From Aaosphaeria pasadenensis (taxonomy: Eukaryota > Ascomycota > Dothideomycetes > Pleosporales): 64,000 nucleotides of DNA. The stretch spans positions 992,001 through 1,056,000 of the forward strand of contig JAKLMB010000002.1 in NCBI GenBank assembly GCA_022813625.1, written 5' to 3'. The first letter of the stretch is position 1; each line of letters begins with the position of its first letter. A program made the position numbers and the translations under genes. The notes under the pieces are model-generated. The model was not told the origin of the DNA. It saw only the letters and a program-made list of their open reading frames with translations, and searched no databases. Positions 35,342-47,604 of the stretch are shown here, in pieces.

Positions 35342-38300
35342 GACGTTTATGAAGCACACGGCTACTACTATAATGACATCTAAATTGAAGGGTTATGGAG
35401 TACATAAAGCTGATAAAATTTCGCACGAAATATTAGTACCGCATTATTTCCTTTGGAGTCTTTTTAACGGGAAATTCAACTCTTCATTTGAGTCGCTTGA
35501 AGAACTGTTTTCTTTATGTGTACCATATGGGTTCATTTAAGATATGGTACGATTCATCAAGCTCTGAGTATTGGAAGCAATGGACTGAATGGAAGCGCAA
35601 TAATGATACCGATTAAGTTGTTGATGAAGTTTTCCACACGACGAAGGGTAACTAACAATCGAAAAGACCAACCCTCAGCCTTGGACTGAAGAATTAGTCG
35701 TCAAAATTTCCCGTTTGGCTACCAATTTGTGTAATTAGTAGTAAGGAACGCCGTTGCTTGATAGATTCCCAATCCTAGAGGGACGCACTTTTGACTATGC
35801 CACAATACACATAGAGAGTTGGTAGAGTATTGAATATACTACCACAATACTTTGCAGCACTTTGCTACCCTTTGTTTTCCATCTCACCTATGGCAGCGCG
35901 TGGGTGTCTTCTATCAAGTTACCTGGGGAGCTATACACCATCCTGTATTACCGCTGATGGGTTGATTCTCCCTCCCACCCACATTGACACTATAAGCAAT
36001 GTCTGACAGGTTGCAACCATTTCCTTTTACCCTTAAATCTTAACAAATAACCAAACGCGCAGTTACGCCTCCTCGTAGAGTAGATCAAAAGCTAGCCTTT
36101 GTCCGAAAACCAAGCCTGCGGTACGACGTACCATGGTTCTCTTACTGTTTTGTCGGAAACGATCGACTAGCTAGGGATCTTACTCGTACTTTTCGGATGC
36201 GCCGAGTATATGATTGGTTTTCGCTTTGCGACCCTGGATTAGAAATTTGTTTGGGATCTACGATCCTAATGTTGTAATTTGCCACTCTGGGGTATTGCGG
36301 ATTGTAGATGGTCCGTTTGTATGCGTATAGCTATTTTAAGCATCTCGTCGATTAAGACGTGGAGTGTTCTACTGACATATGCATGATAAACATAAGGTCT
36401 CTTTCAAGAACAATTGCCTGCAAGAGAAGTGAACGTGGTGACAAATTTTGAGATTCGACGTCTGACGTCAAAAGGTGCTAGGGTCTCGGCCCGATGGATC
36501 GTTAAGGCATCTCGAAGCTTTCTGTCTTGAGCAGTCTTGTTGTTCCTTGATCGAGATGTCAATACTTCTTACAATGATTTATTTGTGTTCTTGAAGGATA
36601 CTGTGGTTTACTTGCGAATGTTGATGTGCTCTATAGTATGGAGGGGTTTTTTGGGGTCTGATGTGTTAATATGCGCAGGTGAAGGGTGTTAGTAACAAGA
36701 GTCCTGAAATCGCAAAGCTAGATAATTCCTCAACGTACGACCTATGGTGTATTTGTTCGATTAGAAAGGCGATGCAAGGTTATAATCTCGATGGACCTGG
36801 AACAACAACACTTAAGCTATAGTGGGTAATTGGAAAAGACGAGGATATAAATTAGTTTAGCTCGAAGTAGAAGACTGCTACAAGTTTAGGAAGCCAATTC
36901 GGAGGGAATTGAGTCTAATTAACATCTCAAAACCGGGAGGAGGCCAGAAGGGGATCACTTGGACTGCTACAGCAACCACCTCAGGGTGGATAAATCAGAG
37001 GGGTTTGTTTGCATCGAGACATGTTTCAGTTGAAGACAAGGAAAATGTGCAAAATTGAGCTTCAACAAGAGATTCTAGTTTTCTGAAATACTTCTGTTCC
37101 CATTGTTGGAGCATCTATGTATACGGCTATCTGGCGTAGTTGATTCTTACACACCACTGTAACAGAGTTGAGCCTCTAGCACACATTCAGTGCATTTCAT
37201 TGGATCGAAAATAAGAAAGAATTTTAGAAGGTATCGTCTGAAATTATGTCTTGCCTTGCCGCGTTTTGTAGATTGCAGTAACCTCTGGGGTAAGTTTGCG
37301 TTGTCTGGGGAGTGGCTTCAATAGTCAATGTGGGGAATTGAGGAGAAACATTCAGACCACCGACAATTTCTTCATTAGATTGAGTAACCCTTCGAGTGTG
37401 GAGCAGATGAAGTGTGAATAGCACAAGCACTAATAATCCCCAACTTTTATGATACTAGAGGTCTAGAGAGTGGCGTGGAGGACCCTAGTGAACAATGCAG
37501 TTGGGCCAGCGTCGGTGTGCAAATTGGAGCTAGCTGCACGGCCTCCATATGCTCTTACACTTGGACGAGACTATGCAATTCCAGCCCCCGATGATGAGGC
37601 ATCGTACTCCACTGTCCGAATATGTTTGGAGGCTGAGGAGCGGAGGTCGGAGGTTCCATACTTGGAGCGAGAACGGAGCTGTGGTGGTGGTCCAGATTGA
37701 TTCCTTTCGCGGACTGATGTCTGCATCTTCCCTGCAATTCTTTCCTGAGGACATGCATCATGATTATAAAATCCAGGTACAGTAGAATTTCCTTGACAAA
37801 TAGTGTCAAGTAGTTCCCATCCGCCTGGCAAATCGGTACGAGCCGCGACGTCTGCCAACATGTCGGCTCTGCCTGCAATACACTCTGATCTGCAAATGGA
37901 GCCTCTTCATATGCGCCTTTTGGTGATCAACAGCTCTGCAATCGATCAAATCGTGATGATCTGCCCTCATCAACGACCCGTCTGAAAGAAAAAATCTGTG
38001 ACCATTACGCTCTCATCTCCAAGATCCCAGGAAAACTTCTCGTAGAATGCGCTCTTTCAATATCCGCCATCTCTTGCACGAACCCCACAAGCCAGTTCCC
38101 ATTAACCCCTTGATCACACCACCATACCCCAGCTTCTGAATCGTAAACATATTGTTGCGACTAGGTCACTCCGCCGTCGCACCCCATGCTTTCTGTTCGA
38201 CCAAATCCCCAAGACCTTGGTTTCTTTCGGCTCCCTTTTCTCCACACTCTATAAGCAACCCCAGAACTTCCTGTAGTGTAAGTGTACCATTAATGACAGT

Positions 38301-39945
38301 GATGGGGTAGCTGGTGGAGTGCGAAGGGGTTTATAGTGTGGGTGGTCCCCAGATATACCCAGTGCTACAACCCTCTCCCAGAAGCATGCATCTTACAGCA
38401 TCGTTTATGAATACCCTTTGTAGAAGTATTCGTTGCCAGGGTGCTCGAGGTGCTCACGGCATTGTGAGCTTATAAATGCATAGGCTCCGGATGACCTTTG
38501 GTAGGCTGGGAGGGCAAAATTTGGACAAAGTCTTATTGACGAGTCGAACAACAAGTAGGAGCCTACAATGGCGTGTTGTCAATGCCTAGGGAGTCGTATT
38601 CGTTTGACGCGCGCCTTTCGACAAGTCGTAGGGCGCAAGGCGCAGATGTGGCTGTCAGCAACGCGACTCGATAGAATATGTCATGTCGGAGAGGACGGAT
38701 TTACAACCTGGCAGTTATAATGTCTTCCTCGACAAAGAAATAAAGCTAAAAACCACTGTCTTGCGATGACTGCTTGACATTATGTGGCCTGATGTCTGTA
38801 CCTTGAGCGGCGAGATAGATAATCATTCTTTCAATGAGCTTAGTGAGGTAGGCGATTGCGACATAGCGATGTTCGGCATCTTGATTAATATGGTGATTGG
38901 CGAACATTTCCACTTATGGAGACGTGGAAAGGAATTCCGCAAAGCATTGGTAGAATGTAGGCTCGAGCATACGAGGTATGCCGGATTGTTCGTTATGTTT
39001 CGGAGGGGGCTGGTGGCTGCGGTAAGAACATCAAGCTATTGTGAGGTGATGAGGAAAAGTACGACAACGGTGCGATGGAAATATTGCTTCTTCAATTACA
39101 TGCAATAATAACTATCTTATCTTATCTTTGTGGAGAGATGTTTTCTGCGACATCCTCTGTGCGTATCAGTGGAATCATTTATCGGAAGGTTTGTCGGTGG
39201 TCCGATGGATGTTTCCAATGAGGGTCTTGCGGTGTGGAGCTTTCCTTGATACCAAAGCATAAGTGATTCTGCATGCTATTTCCATGAATCAAGATATTGA
39301 TCTTGGTGTTTTATCTAGGGTTATAATGTATTCTCCATTTATTTTTATCGCGCAATGATATGATCTAGCCCAAGAAGGAAAAAACTATGGCGCGACAGTA
39401 AATCCAAGGGGGAGTTCTACGTAACGTCATTAGCATTGTATTGAATTAGTGTAGAAAGATATCTTATCCGGGTCAACGGATCTCTATTGTTTGATGGACT
39501 GTTTCAGTGTAGGGATCATGAAGTGGGGATTCTGATGACGAAGTGCTGATGAACGAAAGGGGGCATTGTTGAAGTTGGATGAGGAAAATTTTGATATTGG
39601 CGCGCCAATGCTAAAGCCAAGGGTGTCAAGAAAAGAGCTTCTCAATCTAATATTACAGAGCGTGGGCGAAGTCCATTGGTACGAGGCACAGAAGAACCTC
39701 GGCCAAGCTGACAATTACTATGTTGCAACATATCTGCTACCATTTCGTACCGACCAACGATTTCAAAAGGCGCATCTCGAGCAGAAGCTGCAGAACTGGT
39801 GTCTACTGTCCAGTAGAAATGGACGCAACCATTGATATTTGCTTCTAGAATGAATGATGGAAGAAGCCACTGTGGAGAAAAATAGCCTCAACTAGTTACG
39901 CCCCCCACACAGATACTCGGCTTTTTGCGGCTCAAAGATTCACTA

Positions 39946-39963
39946 TGCTAGCATTTGCTAGCA
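39946..39963. repeat. Double palindrome TGCTAGCA-TT-TGCTAGCA
   Basis: Two copies of an 8-bp palindrome two bases apart, about 600 bp upstream of the amino-acid permease. It may bind a dimeric regulator; unproven. Confidence 0.35.
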
Positions 39964-40492
39964 CAAGTAGTGTGAGGGCCTACTTCGGACAGACATTTTA
40001 TAGTGAGGAACGTTGAACCCTCGTGGGAACAAAGAACATCTTGCCCTGTGCCTGTTGCCCTGGCTTCCCATGGTCTGTCCTGGGCTTACATAGCTCGATT
40101 CTTGAGCCGTTGCCATGCGCAAAAAAATCAGGCGTACCGGTGACAGCGGCTTTTTGCAAGCCTCCCAGATGGTATCGTTCCCCGCAACGCCGACAAGGAG
40201 TTGATTGGCTTCATCAAGCATCCGAAGCAAGGACCACAGCGACGATCGTCCGGCCTTTAGTGATGACCCTTGGCCCTTGTGGTCCTGATAGCGTTCTTGG
40301 CCCACCTATTCCTCTCTCCTTATTTCGCCCTCCCGATGCTAAGTGCCCATGAGTGGATGTCTTGGGTGTTGGGGTGTTGGAGTTGCTGGATGGTTGCGTG
40401 TGATACCACAGTTCCCTTCCTTTTGCAACCCAAGACCGTGCACTGCAAAATTTCCCTTTTCATGTCCCGTCATCGGGGGTGGCCGCTCTGGC

Positions 40493-40498
40493 TATAAA
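40493..40498 (+). promoter_or_regulatory. TATA box of the amino-acid permease gene
   Basis: TATAAA inside GCTATAAAGA lies 62 bp before the start codon and is followed by a C/T-rich stretch typical of fungal core promoters. Confidence 0.6.
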
Positions 40499-40559
40499 GA
40501 CATCTCCCCCAGCTTCCCCAGATTTGTTTCATTCCCTTCAGCCAGCCAGGACTGTCGCG

Positions 40560-42371
40560 ATGACCGAGTTGCGAGACGCCAAGATGGACAGCCACTACAA
40601 CAACTATGACGCCGAGAAGGCGCACGACTACGAGACTGGAGAGAATCAAATCGGGTCGGCCACCGTCGCTGGGGAAGCCCAGAGAGGTGGAGAAACACAT
40701 AGAGGACTGAAGAGTCGACATATCCAATTCTTGTACGTGGGATCAATCTTCCGCTGCGTTGCATTTCGCCACCCGTGACGTCCTACAAGTACATCTTGAC
40801 TAACATGCTGACAGGGCACTCGGTGGTGCTATTGGCACGGGTCTGTTCGTTGGTTCGGGAGGCATCCTCGCAACCACAGGCCCCGCTCCCTTGTTCATGG
40901 CTTATTTGTCCATGATGCTCATCGTCTACAATGTTATGAATAATCTGGCGGAAATCGTCACGTATCTGCCAATGAGTGGTATTACCATCCCCTACTTTGT
41001 CAAGCGCTTCGTAGACCCGAGTTTGGCCTTCGCAGCTGGATGGAATTATTGGTAAGTATCAAATAGTCCGTATAAGTACCTGCAATAGGCTTTGTTAACA
41101 AATATTCAAGGTATGCGTACGCAATTCTTGTCGCTGCTGAAGCATCTGCTGGTGGTATCCTGTTGGCTTATTGGGCACCTAATGTCAACAATGCAGTATG
41201 GACCACTATCTTCCTCGTCCTCGTCTTGTTCCTCAACATTGTGGCTGTTGAGGTTTTCGGAGAGTCGGAGTTTTGGTTCGCCAGCATCAAATTCATTACT
41301 ATCATGGGACTTATCATCCTCGGATTTGTTATCATGCTCGGAGGCAGTCCAAACGACCAAGGAAGACTCGGCTTTAGATATTGGAATGACCCTGGAGCAT
41401 TCAAAGAATACCTTGTCCCGGGTAATACCGGCAAATTTCTAGCCTTCTGGACGGCCTTCGTGAGAGCTGGTTTTGCCTTCATCACCTCTCCCGAGCTGAT
41501 TGCGCTTTCCGCTGGAGAGACTGTTGCTCCCCGCCGCAACATTCCCAAGGCTGCTGGCCGTTTCGTCTGGCGTCTGGCTGTCTTCTACGGACTCGGCTCC
41601 TTCATCATCGGCGTCATTGTTCCCTCCAATGATGGCAAACTTCTGAGCCCTGATTCCAACGCCTCGGCATCGCCCTTTGTCATTGGTATTCAGCGTGCTG
41701 GAATCTCTGGTCTCAACCATGTCATCAACGCTGCCATTTTGACCTCTGCCTGGTCTGCCGGAAATGCCTTCCTATTCTCCGGTTCGCGTATCCTCTACGG
41801 TATGGCTCTCGATGGCAATGCGCCAAAGTTCTTCGGTCGAACATCCAAGAAGGGTGTCCCATGGGCCGCCGTTCTTGCAACCTGGGCAATCGGCCTTCTC
41901 GCTTATCTGAACGCCTCCAACACCGGTGCGCAGGTGTTCACCTGGTTCGCCAACATCTCCACCATCTCTGGCCTTATCGCTTGGATCGTCTGCATCATCA
42001 CCTACATCCGCTTCCGCAAGGCCATGATCTACCAAAACCTCCTCCACACTCTCCCCTACAGGACCCCCCTCCAGCCATACTTGGCGTACTTCACCCTTGT
42101 CGTCCTCATCATCCTCACCCTCACCAATGGATTCCAAGTCTTCTTCCCCGAGAATTGGAACGTATCCGACTTTTTGGCCGCCTACATCACGCTTCCAATC
42201 TTCTTTGTGCTCTACGCTGGACACAAGATCTTCTACAGGACGCGCTTCGCCATCCCAATCCCTGACATCGATGTCATCAGCGGAAAGAGGGAGATGGACG
42301 AGCTGTGCGCTAACGACCATGCACCCATCCCGAAGAACGTCTGGCAGAGGATCTGGTTCTGGATTGCTTGA
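40560..42371 (+). CDS. Amino-acid permease (APC superfamily, YAT type)
   Basis: Exons 40560-40732, 40815-41051 and 41111-42371 (introns 82 and 59 nt) encode 556 aa. A hydrophilic N-terminus of about 57 residues is followed by the family signature at the first membrane segment, ALGGAIGTGLFVGSG, and by about twelve membrane segments. Other marks are FGESEFWFASIKF, the ELIALSAGET stretch with the charged loop PRRNIPKA, and GGSPNDQGRLGFRYW. Members import amino acids across the plasma membrane; the exact substrate is not predictable. The C-terminus carries the usual FWIA-type end. A TATA box lies 62 bp upstream, and an AATAAA at 42478 may serve as poly(A) signal. It converges on the Zn2Cys6 regulator with 195 bp between stop codons. 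Confidence 0.93.
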
Positions 42372-42566
42372 TTTTTGGGTTGTGAGGAAAGATTCAGAAG
42401 ATACCAGGGCCTGTGCTCGCTATGCAAGAAAGGAATCTTGTAAAAGACACGGGAGAAAAGTTGTTAGACCTGTGAACAATAAATACCATTTTGATCATTA
42501 TATTCGTTACCCTTTTTTCCAGCCCTAACATCGATATTTTGCACTAATCAATCCCCCCAACCCCCT

Positions 42567-43724
42567 TCACAGATCCAACTCATTAATCGCCACTTTGATC
42601 CTCTCAATAAGCACATAGCAGACCCTACTCTGGCAGTCATGCGCGTTAACCGTTGCCGTCCTCTTCCCGAACATCTTCGCCTGCTCCTCATACATGTGCG
42701 GGTCCTCGTGCCACCGCTCCTGCCGCTTCTCGAACTGGTGCATGATTCCCATCAGCGTCGTGTCACCAGTGTCTGTGGGCGGACCGAGCACCGTGTCTCG
42801 GAGGAACTTGCGAAAGAAGACGCGGAATTGGTGGCGCGTCATCGTGGTGGTGTCGTGGCCTGGAAAGAGGATTGAAGGAGAGGGAGGGGGCGGGAATGGT
42901 GTGGGCTGTGGCTGATGTTGTTGGTCACGGTGGTTGGGTTGTTCTGGGGCTTGAGCATGCGGTGATGAGGCCCGTGGGTTTGCGGACGCGTCGACGTGGA
43001 CGAGTATGGTCTGGATTCGACCTACTATGCTGTGGAGAAGTGTTGAAAGCTGGTAAAGGTTCTGCATCGCGGTCGCCATCTGCCTGGGGCATTGGGTGCA
43101 TATTAGGATAGTGAGAGCAGAGATAAGTGCTGAGTGGAGGTCGGCCAGAGATGACGATAGATCATTAAGTGTTGGACTAGGGAATTGAATCCGAGTTATC
43201 GTCAAATATGCCAGTGAAAGACAGGTGCATGGTGTTGTGACAGGTATTGTCACGTGTGGAAAGATGGCCGTGTTCGGCGGCGGTGGTATGTCTGATTAAG
43301 CGTCAGTTGGACTAAATGATCCTTGTAGGATACATACTTGACTGAACTTCCGGTAGGTAGTCTGTTGCGATGTCCAAGAATGAATCTTGCCCATATAATT
43401 CACTATAATCGAAGGGCGTTGCGGTTGAAGCAGAAGGGGTATCCTCGGTTGGAAAACAAGCCTCACCCGTTGTCCGGGTCCTCTTTCGCGGCCGGCCTGG
43501 TGGTTTGGGACTCGAGTAAATGCAAGGACATTGATCGTTTTGGCAGTTAACACACGGTTCAGACCCTGAACATTTCACTTTTCGAAAACCTGTGGGAGTT
43601 GAGCTTTGACGATATTTCGAAGGTTGGACTATGTAGCAAGAACAGCATGCCCAAAAACGGAAAGCGACTTACGGCATTCGTCACACGCTGCCCGTCTCCT
43701 CGAACGGTCTGATTCGCTGGACAT
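42567..43724 (-). CDS. Zn2Cys6 transcription factor, AflR-like
   Basis: Three exons (43724-43673, 43589-43338, 43291-42567; introns 83 and 46 nt) encode 342 aa. The binuclear zinc cluster is at the very N-terminus: Cys14, 17, 24, 30, 33 and 40 (C-X2-C-X6-C-X5-C-X2-C-X6-C), with an intron inside it as in many fungal relatives. It is followed by the basic linker PKPPGRPRKR typical of AflR-type proteins. The C-terminal half has a TPCTCLSLAYLTITRI stretch and several helices, resembling the aflatoxin-regulatory domain, with a Pro/Gln-rich insert around residues 200-230. Such proteins act in the nucleus as activators, often of secondary-metabolite clusters. No metabolite genes lie next to it here; the PKS is 34 kb away. 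The start is the first ATG upstream of the zinc cluster in its exon. Confidence 0.87.
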
Positions 43725-44795
43725 AGCACAAAAATTCTGTATGCAGACTACACAATTGAAAAGGTGAGTGATGATGAAGCACCACCAACGAGCGAAAAGC
43801 CAGGTGTGAGTGGCATTTGGATAGTTCTCGTAGGGATTTCGGAACATTTTTCTCAATATACATAACGGCACGGACCAGGTCGGAACGACCTGCAGCATTG
43901 AAGTATGGATGCATTCTACAACAATGTATTTCTTTACTATGGCTAATCATTCAAATGGTCAGCATCGCTTTGTTAATTTCTACATTTGAAGCTATTTTCA
44001 CGGCAAGAGATTGTCATGTAGTAAATGTGGTTGACAAACTCCAATATACACACAAATTTTCATTTTCCACATTGCGTTGCAATCCGCCGGAAACCTTCCG
44101 AAGGCTTTATCTCAGGCGCGGCATGCCAGTGTACACAGCTGCGTCCTAAGCACTCTTCTTGTTGGTACGTAAAACCAACTGTTACTTCCACGATAAAGAA
44201 TTTTTTTATTAATTCGGCTCAGAAATGTAGAAAGTAAGAATAATCAGGTAGACATTTGACCCGAGCAAAGATTCCGAGTCGTCGGATAGATCTTCCGAAA
44301 TCATGGATATCAGCAAGGGACATGATATCTGACAATGTACTCATTTGTTCTTCAGAAGCTTCTTCTCTCCAACGCACTTGACTTGCACAGCATCGTTTCT
44401 CTCTCTCTCTCTCTCTCTCTCTCAAACATCAGCTGCAGGATCCATGATCTAGCCAGCTACTGCATTGAGCATCAAATCAACCTGCAAAACTTCACGCACA
44501 GATTGACGGGGTTCTCTAATATCTTCATTTGCCTGGACCACGACTGCCAACACCCCAGAAACACAAGACAAACCAAAACAGGTGATAAACGCAAACCCTC
44601 GCCTTCATTACATCCCACCCCCCTTTCCCCCCAAGTTACCGCCCACAGCCTACGTATACCCTCCCAACACCAACCCACTCCCTTCAATCCTTGCACATCC
44701 CACGTTTGTTCTTACAATTACACGACATCGCCCCAAACGAAGAGCAACTCCACACCCATCAGCAAAAAGCCCGACATGATTCGTCGCCCTACTAC
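43725..44795. other. Intergenic region between regulator and small secreted protein gene
   Basis: It holds the regulator promoter and a TC microsatellite. A 188-codon plus-strand frame starting at 44335 runs through the microsatellite and over the small secreted protein gene; it is low-complexity and not accepted. Confidence 0.5.
44398..44423. repeat. (TC)13 microsatellite
   Basis: Twenty-six bases of uninterrupted TC on the plus strand. It is likely length-polymorphic between isolates. Confidence 0.9.
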
Positions 44796-44972
44796 TTACT
44801 TGCTCACACAAATAGCATGCTCAGGCCCTGCGACACAGCCCATCAGGCAGATTGATCTCCACTTGTGGCAGCACTTCAGCGTGCATTTTTCTTTCCGTTG
44901 AGTTAGGGTCGAAGGCATCGCTAGGAGGGAGGGAGCGAGGATGGTGATGGACATGAGGAGGGAAAGCTTCAT
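44796..44972 (-). CDS. Small secreted cysteine-rich protein, effector candidate
   Basis: Single open frame of 58 aa on the minus strand, ATG at 44972 and TAA at 44796. Residues 1-18 are a classic signal peptide (MKLSLLMSITILAPSLLA). The mature part of about 40 residues has six cysteines at 30, 34, 35, 42, 46 and 55, spaced C-X3-CC-X6-C-X3-C-X8-C, and a basic stretch (QRKEK) before the first. Six cysteines suggest three disulphides and an apoplastic, stable peptide. Fungal plant-associated and antimicrobial effectors have this build, but no named family is recognised. The stop codon lies inside a perfect donor (AA|GTAAGT), so a spliced form with another C-terminus is possible. The promoter carries a 14-bp tandem duplication. 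The opposite strand has a longer but low-complexity frame. Confidence 0.6.
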   Translation of the reverse strand: MKLSLLMSITILAPSLLAMPSTLTQRKEKCTLKCCHKWRSICLMGCVAGPEHAICVSK

Positions 44973-45956
44973 TTTCGTTGGGTAGGTAGCTGGAAGATGC
45001 GTGATGTGAGATGGGGGATGGGAGGGGAGACTGGTGGTTAAGATATAGCTACAAAGATATAGCTACAGCTGACGGTTGGGAGACTAGATGTACATGTACA
45101 CCGATAAGAATCCGTCTTGCTGATATTCGTGCAACAATTCTATCCCGTCTGGTGCTTTGTTCTAGTAGAATTTGCCTGGCTATGATGTAACTCTAGTCTG
45201 CCTAGCCATACCGTGTGACATTTGCCTGCTCTAGATGGTAACACCTGCCGATATTTTTTCCCCTTTTGGCGGATTGGGTTGCGTTGTGCGCAGTTGTTGC
45301 GATTTAGTGCGGGCAGACGATGCAAACAATGGCAAGGCGGACTCTAGTGACATCAGTATAAGGCAGATAATAACGGAAGAATGCCATGAATTCAAGGTTT
45401 GCTGATAAGTAAAGAATGCGAGGCGGGTACGGCATGGCGGTAGCCGTGAACATAGTTATTATGGTTGAAGCACACGCACGCATGTTATAACATAATCAAA
45501 ATTGCCCAGATCTCATATAATAATGATGCAACAACTAGCCTGCATATGCTATAATTCCAGTTGCTTGAAATGGCACTGTTGCCAGTAATGGTAGGGTCTA
45601 ATGATGCAAATAATGCTATGCTAATCGATTAAAGGGTTTAAAAAGAATGCGCGAGATGGAGGCCGTCGTTGCTGTTGAAGCTGTGGCGCCTACTATCCAA
45701 GCGCGTGAACAATGTATGAATGCTGCCGAACCGAATAGCTTTTGCTCTCTCTCACAGGTATAAAACATTATGTAATCAAGGCCGTCGTCGTAGTGAGATA
45801 GGTGTCCGCCAAAAAGGAGGTTCTATAAGCGAATCCGGTCCGCTGATGCATGTATATGCAAGAATTCAAAGATGTCGTGAGGTTGAGGTAGCAAGATGCT
45901 GCTGGAGGATTGGTCTTCTAATGTGAGAAGTCGCTGACGATGAAGTATGTGCTCAC
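44973..45956. other. Intergenic region, small-secreted-protein promoter
   Basis: The first 100 bases contain the tandem repeat at 45040-45067. The rest holds no recognisable gene; the 3' flank of the phosphotransferase lies at the right end. Confidence 0.5.
45040..45067 (-). repeat. Tandem 14-bp duplication containing a TATA-like core
   Basis: AAGATATAGCTACA occurs twice without a gap. On the minus strand it reads TGTAGCTATATCTT, so each copy supplies a CTATATC TATA-like element, 68-95 bp upstream of the secreted-protein ATG. It may be a duplicated core promoter. Confidence 0.55.
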
Positions 45957-47604
45957 TTAGTCCATTCGTCCCTTGTCTGGTCGGATGCCGTTGGCAGCAC
46001 CATTCGCTCGGCCACCCTTCTCACCGTTCTTAGGGGCTGAGGGAATGGTCAAGCAATTGATGCCCAGGAAATCGCAAATGCTTGTGATGACCAAATGCGC
46101 CCATTTGCCATATACCACTGCGGCAAAAACGAGATAAGCACGCAAGTACCACAATTCGAACTTGGCAGAAACTGGACCAAAAGTCGTCCCGGTGATGGTG
46201 AAATACGGGTGATTGACAAGGAGTGCGCCTCCAATCATGGGGACAAGCATTACAGTCCAGTACGGGAACGATTGACGCGTGAGGTGAGCAAGAATTATCT
46301 TCGTTGTCATCCTGCCGAAAACCAAGGACATGGTGACACAGTAAAGTACCAAGTGGTTATCCTTTAGGATGAACGAGTAGGGTGAACCTAACCACGCGAT
46401 GGTGGCTACCGAGAAGATGATCAAGGGCGTCCACTCCTTGAACACTGGCGCGATGGGCAAATTCTGAGCGCGACGAGCCCGCGCAACATTCACAACGCAC
46501 GCTGGCAAATGTGCAATGAAGAATGTGACGAGAATTATTGGTACCCACAGATCCTTGAAGGAAATGACACCGAGGTACTCTTCATAAGATGGGAAATACT
46601 TGATCAGTGGCGTGGACCATATTTCGGGTCCATAGATGCCCGACATAATCATGAATGTGCATGCAAGAATCAAGCCCTCTGTTTACAGTTAGTACTTACG
46701 GAGTCATTGAACAATTGTTTGCACATACCGGTGGGTCCATTGAAGTATCCTAGGTAGAGGGTATGGGTGTGATATGTTTCCCAGGTCGAAAAGAACATAG
46801 GAAGAACAGGGACAAGAGCAGTGAATGCGCCAATGTAGCCCGAACCGTACCCTACTGCTGCAGTCTCAAGCAAACTTGCCAATGTGCAATTCAAAGAGTC
46901 AATTCCGTGACTAAATTTGTTAGTTCCTGGCTGCTGAAGTGGTTACAATGGATAATAACATACTCGAACAACTCGCCTAGAGGGCTTGATGTCCCAGTTC
47001 GTCGCGCTTGCTTGCCATCTACGTTGTCCATAGTTGAGTACCTGAATGGCACATTCATCAGTCTGAGATCCACGATGCGCTCGTTGAACCGACTTACATC
47101 CACAAGCCAAAAGCGAAACTAAAGTATACCCAGGATGGAGCCTGTCATGAGAGAGTCAGTATCCTGCGCTTTCTCTAAAGGCTTTTCAGGTTCCGGACAT
47201 ACCGGTCCAACCAAGTCAGGTACATAGACCTCTAACAGAACCACATTTCCTAATATGAAGAAGAAACCTAGGAGGGTGACGAGGTTCGGCGCGAGCCAGA
47301 GCGGAAGCAGCTCAACAAACGCATTCCACTGTGCCGTATGCATTAGTATGAGGAGTCATCGTGAAGGTTGTACAGGAGTTAGGGGCGCCGTACGTAGTGC
47401 TTTAGGATGTATCGTGAGATGAAAGATTTGTCGACGCTGGAATATTTATAGGTCCGTAGGTGTTGCAGGGCATCTTCGGAAACGCATTCGTGAGCAGCAG
47501 TCTCTGAGAGGTAGAAGGAATGTTAGCGCATGTGTCATTAGATGCAACAGGGCTCCGCGACGTGCTTCAAAAGGCGGGCTGGGGCTCTTACTTGCGCTCG
47601 GCAT
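45957..47604 (-). CDS. CDP-alcohol phosphotransferase (ethanolamine/choline phosphotransferase, Ept1/Cpt1-like)
   Basis: Seven exons (47604-47592, 47503-47394, 47328-47203, 47141-47098, 47041-46964, 46910-46729, 46678-45957) encode 424 aa; all six introns are 50-88 nt. The active-site motif DG-x2-AR-x8-G-x3-D-x3-D is complete: D106 G107, A110 R111, G120, D124, D128. About seven to ten membrane segments surround it, the first being LAPNLVTLLGFFFILGNVVL. The enzyme transfers phosphoethanolamine or phosphocholine from its CDP form to diacylglycerol, the last Kennedy-pathway step, in the endoplasmic reticulum or Golgi. Which head group is preferred cannot be told from the sequence. The hydrophilic C-terminus (GEKGGRANGAANG) is of the fungal type. 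The first exon has only 13 coding bases. Confidence 0.92.

Larger units (their letters stand above)
34861..40559. other. Long gene-poor region between transporter genes
   Basis: In 5.7 kb no frame shows recognisable domains. Two small hairpins lie near 35307-35341. Overlapping minus-strand frames of 90-107 codons near 37555-37878 and a 108-codon plus-strand frame at 38782 were looked at and judged unsupported. The right end is the permease promoter. Confidence 0.45.

Noticed and set aside
37555..37878. Overlapping minus-strand frames of 96 and 107 codons
   Set aside because: Two frames compete, neither has a domain, a signal peptide or neighbouring exons that join convincingly.
38782..39108. 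108-codon plus-strand frame
   Set aside because: Starts with ATG but shows no family features, splice context or coding bias.
41772..42320. 182-codon minus-strand frame opposite the amino-acid permease
   Set aside because: Antisense shadow of a well-supported permease exon; acidic low-complexity sequence.
44335..44901. 188-codon plus-strand frame over the TC microsatellite and the small secreted protein
   Set aside because: Low complexity, runs through a dinucleotide repeat, no domain; the opposite strand has a signal peptide and six patterned cysteines.
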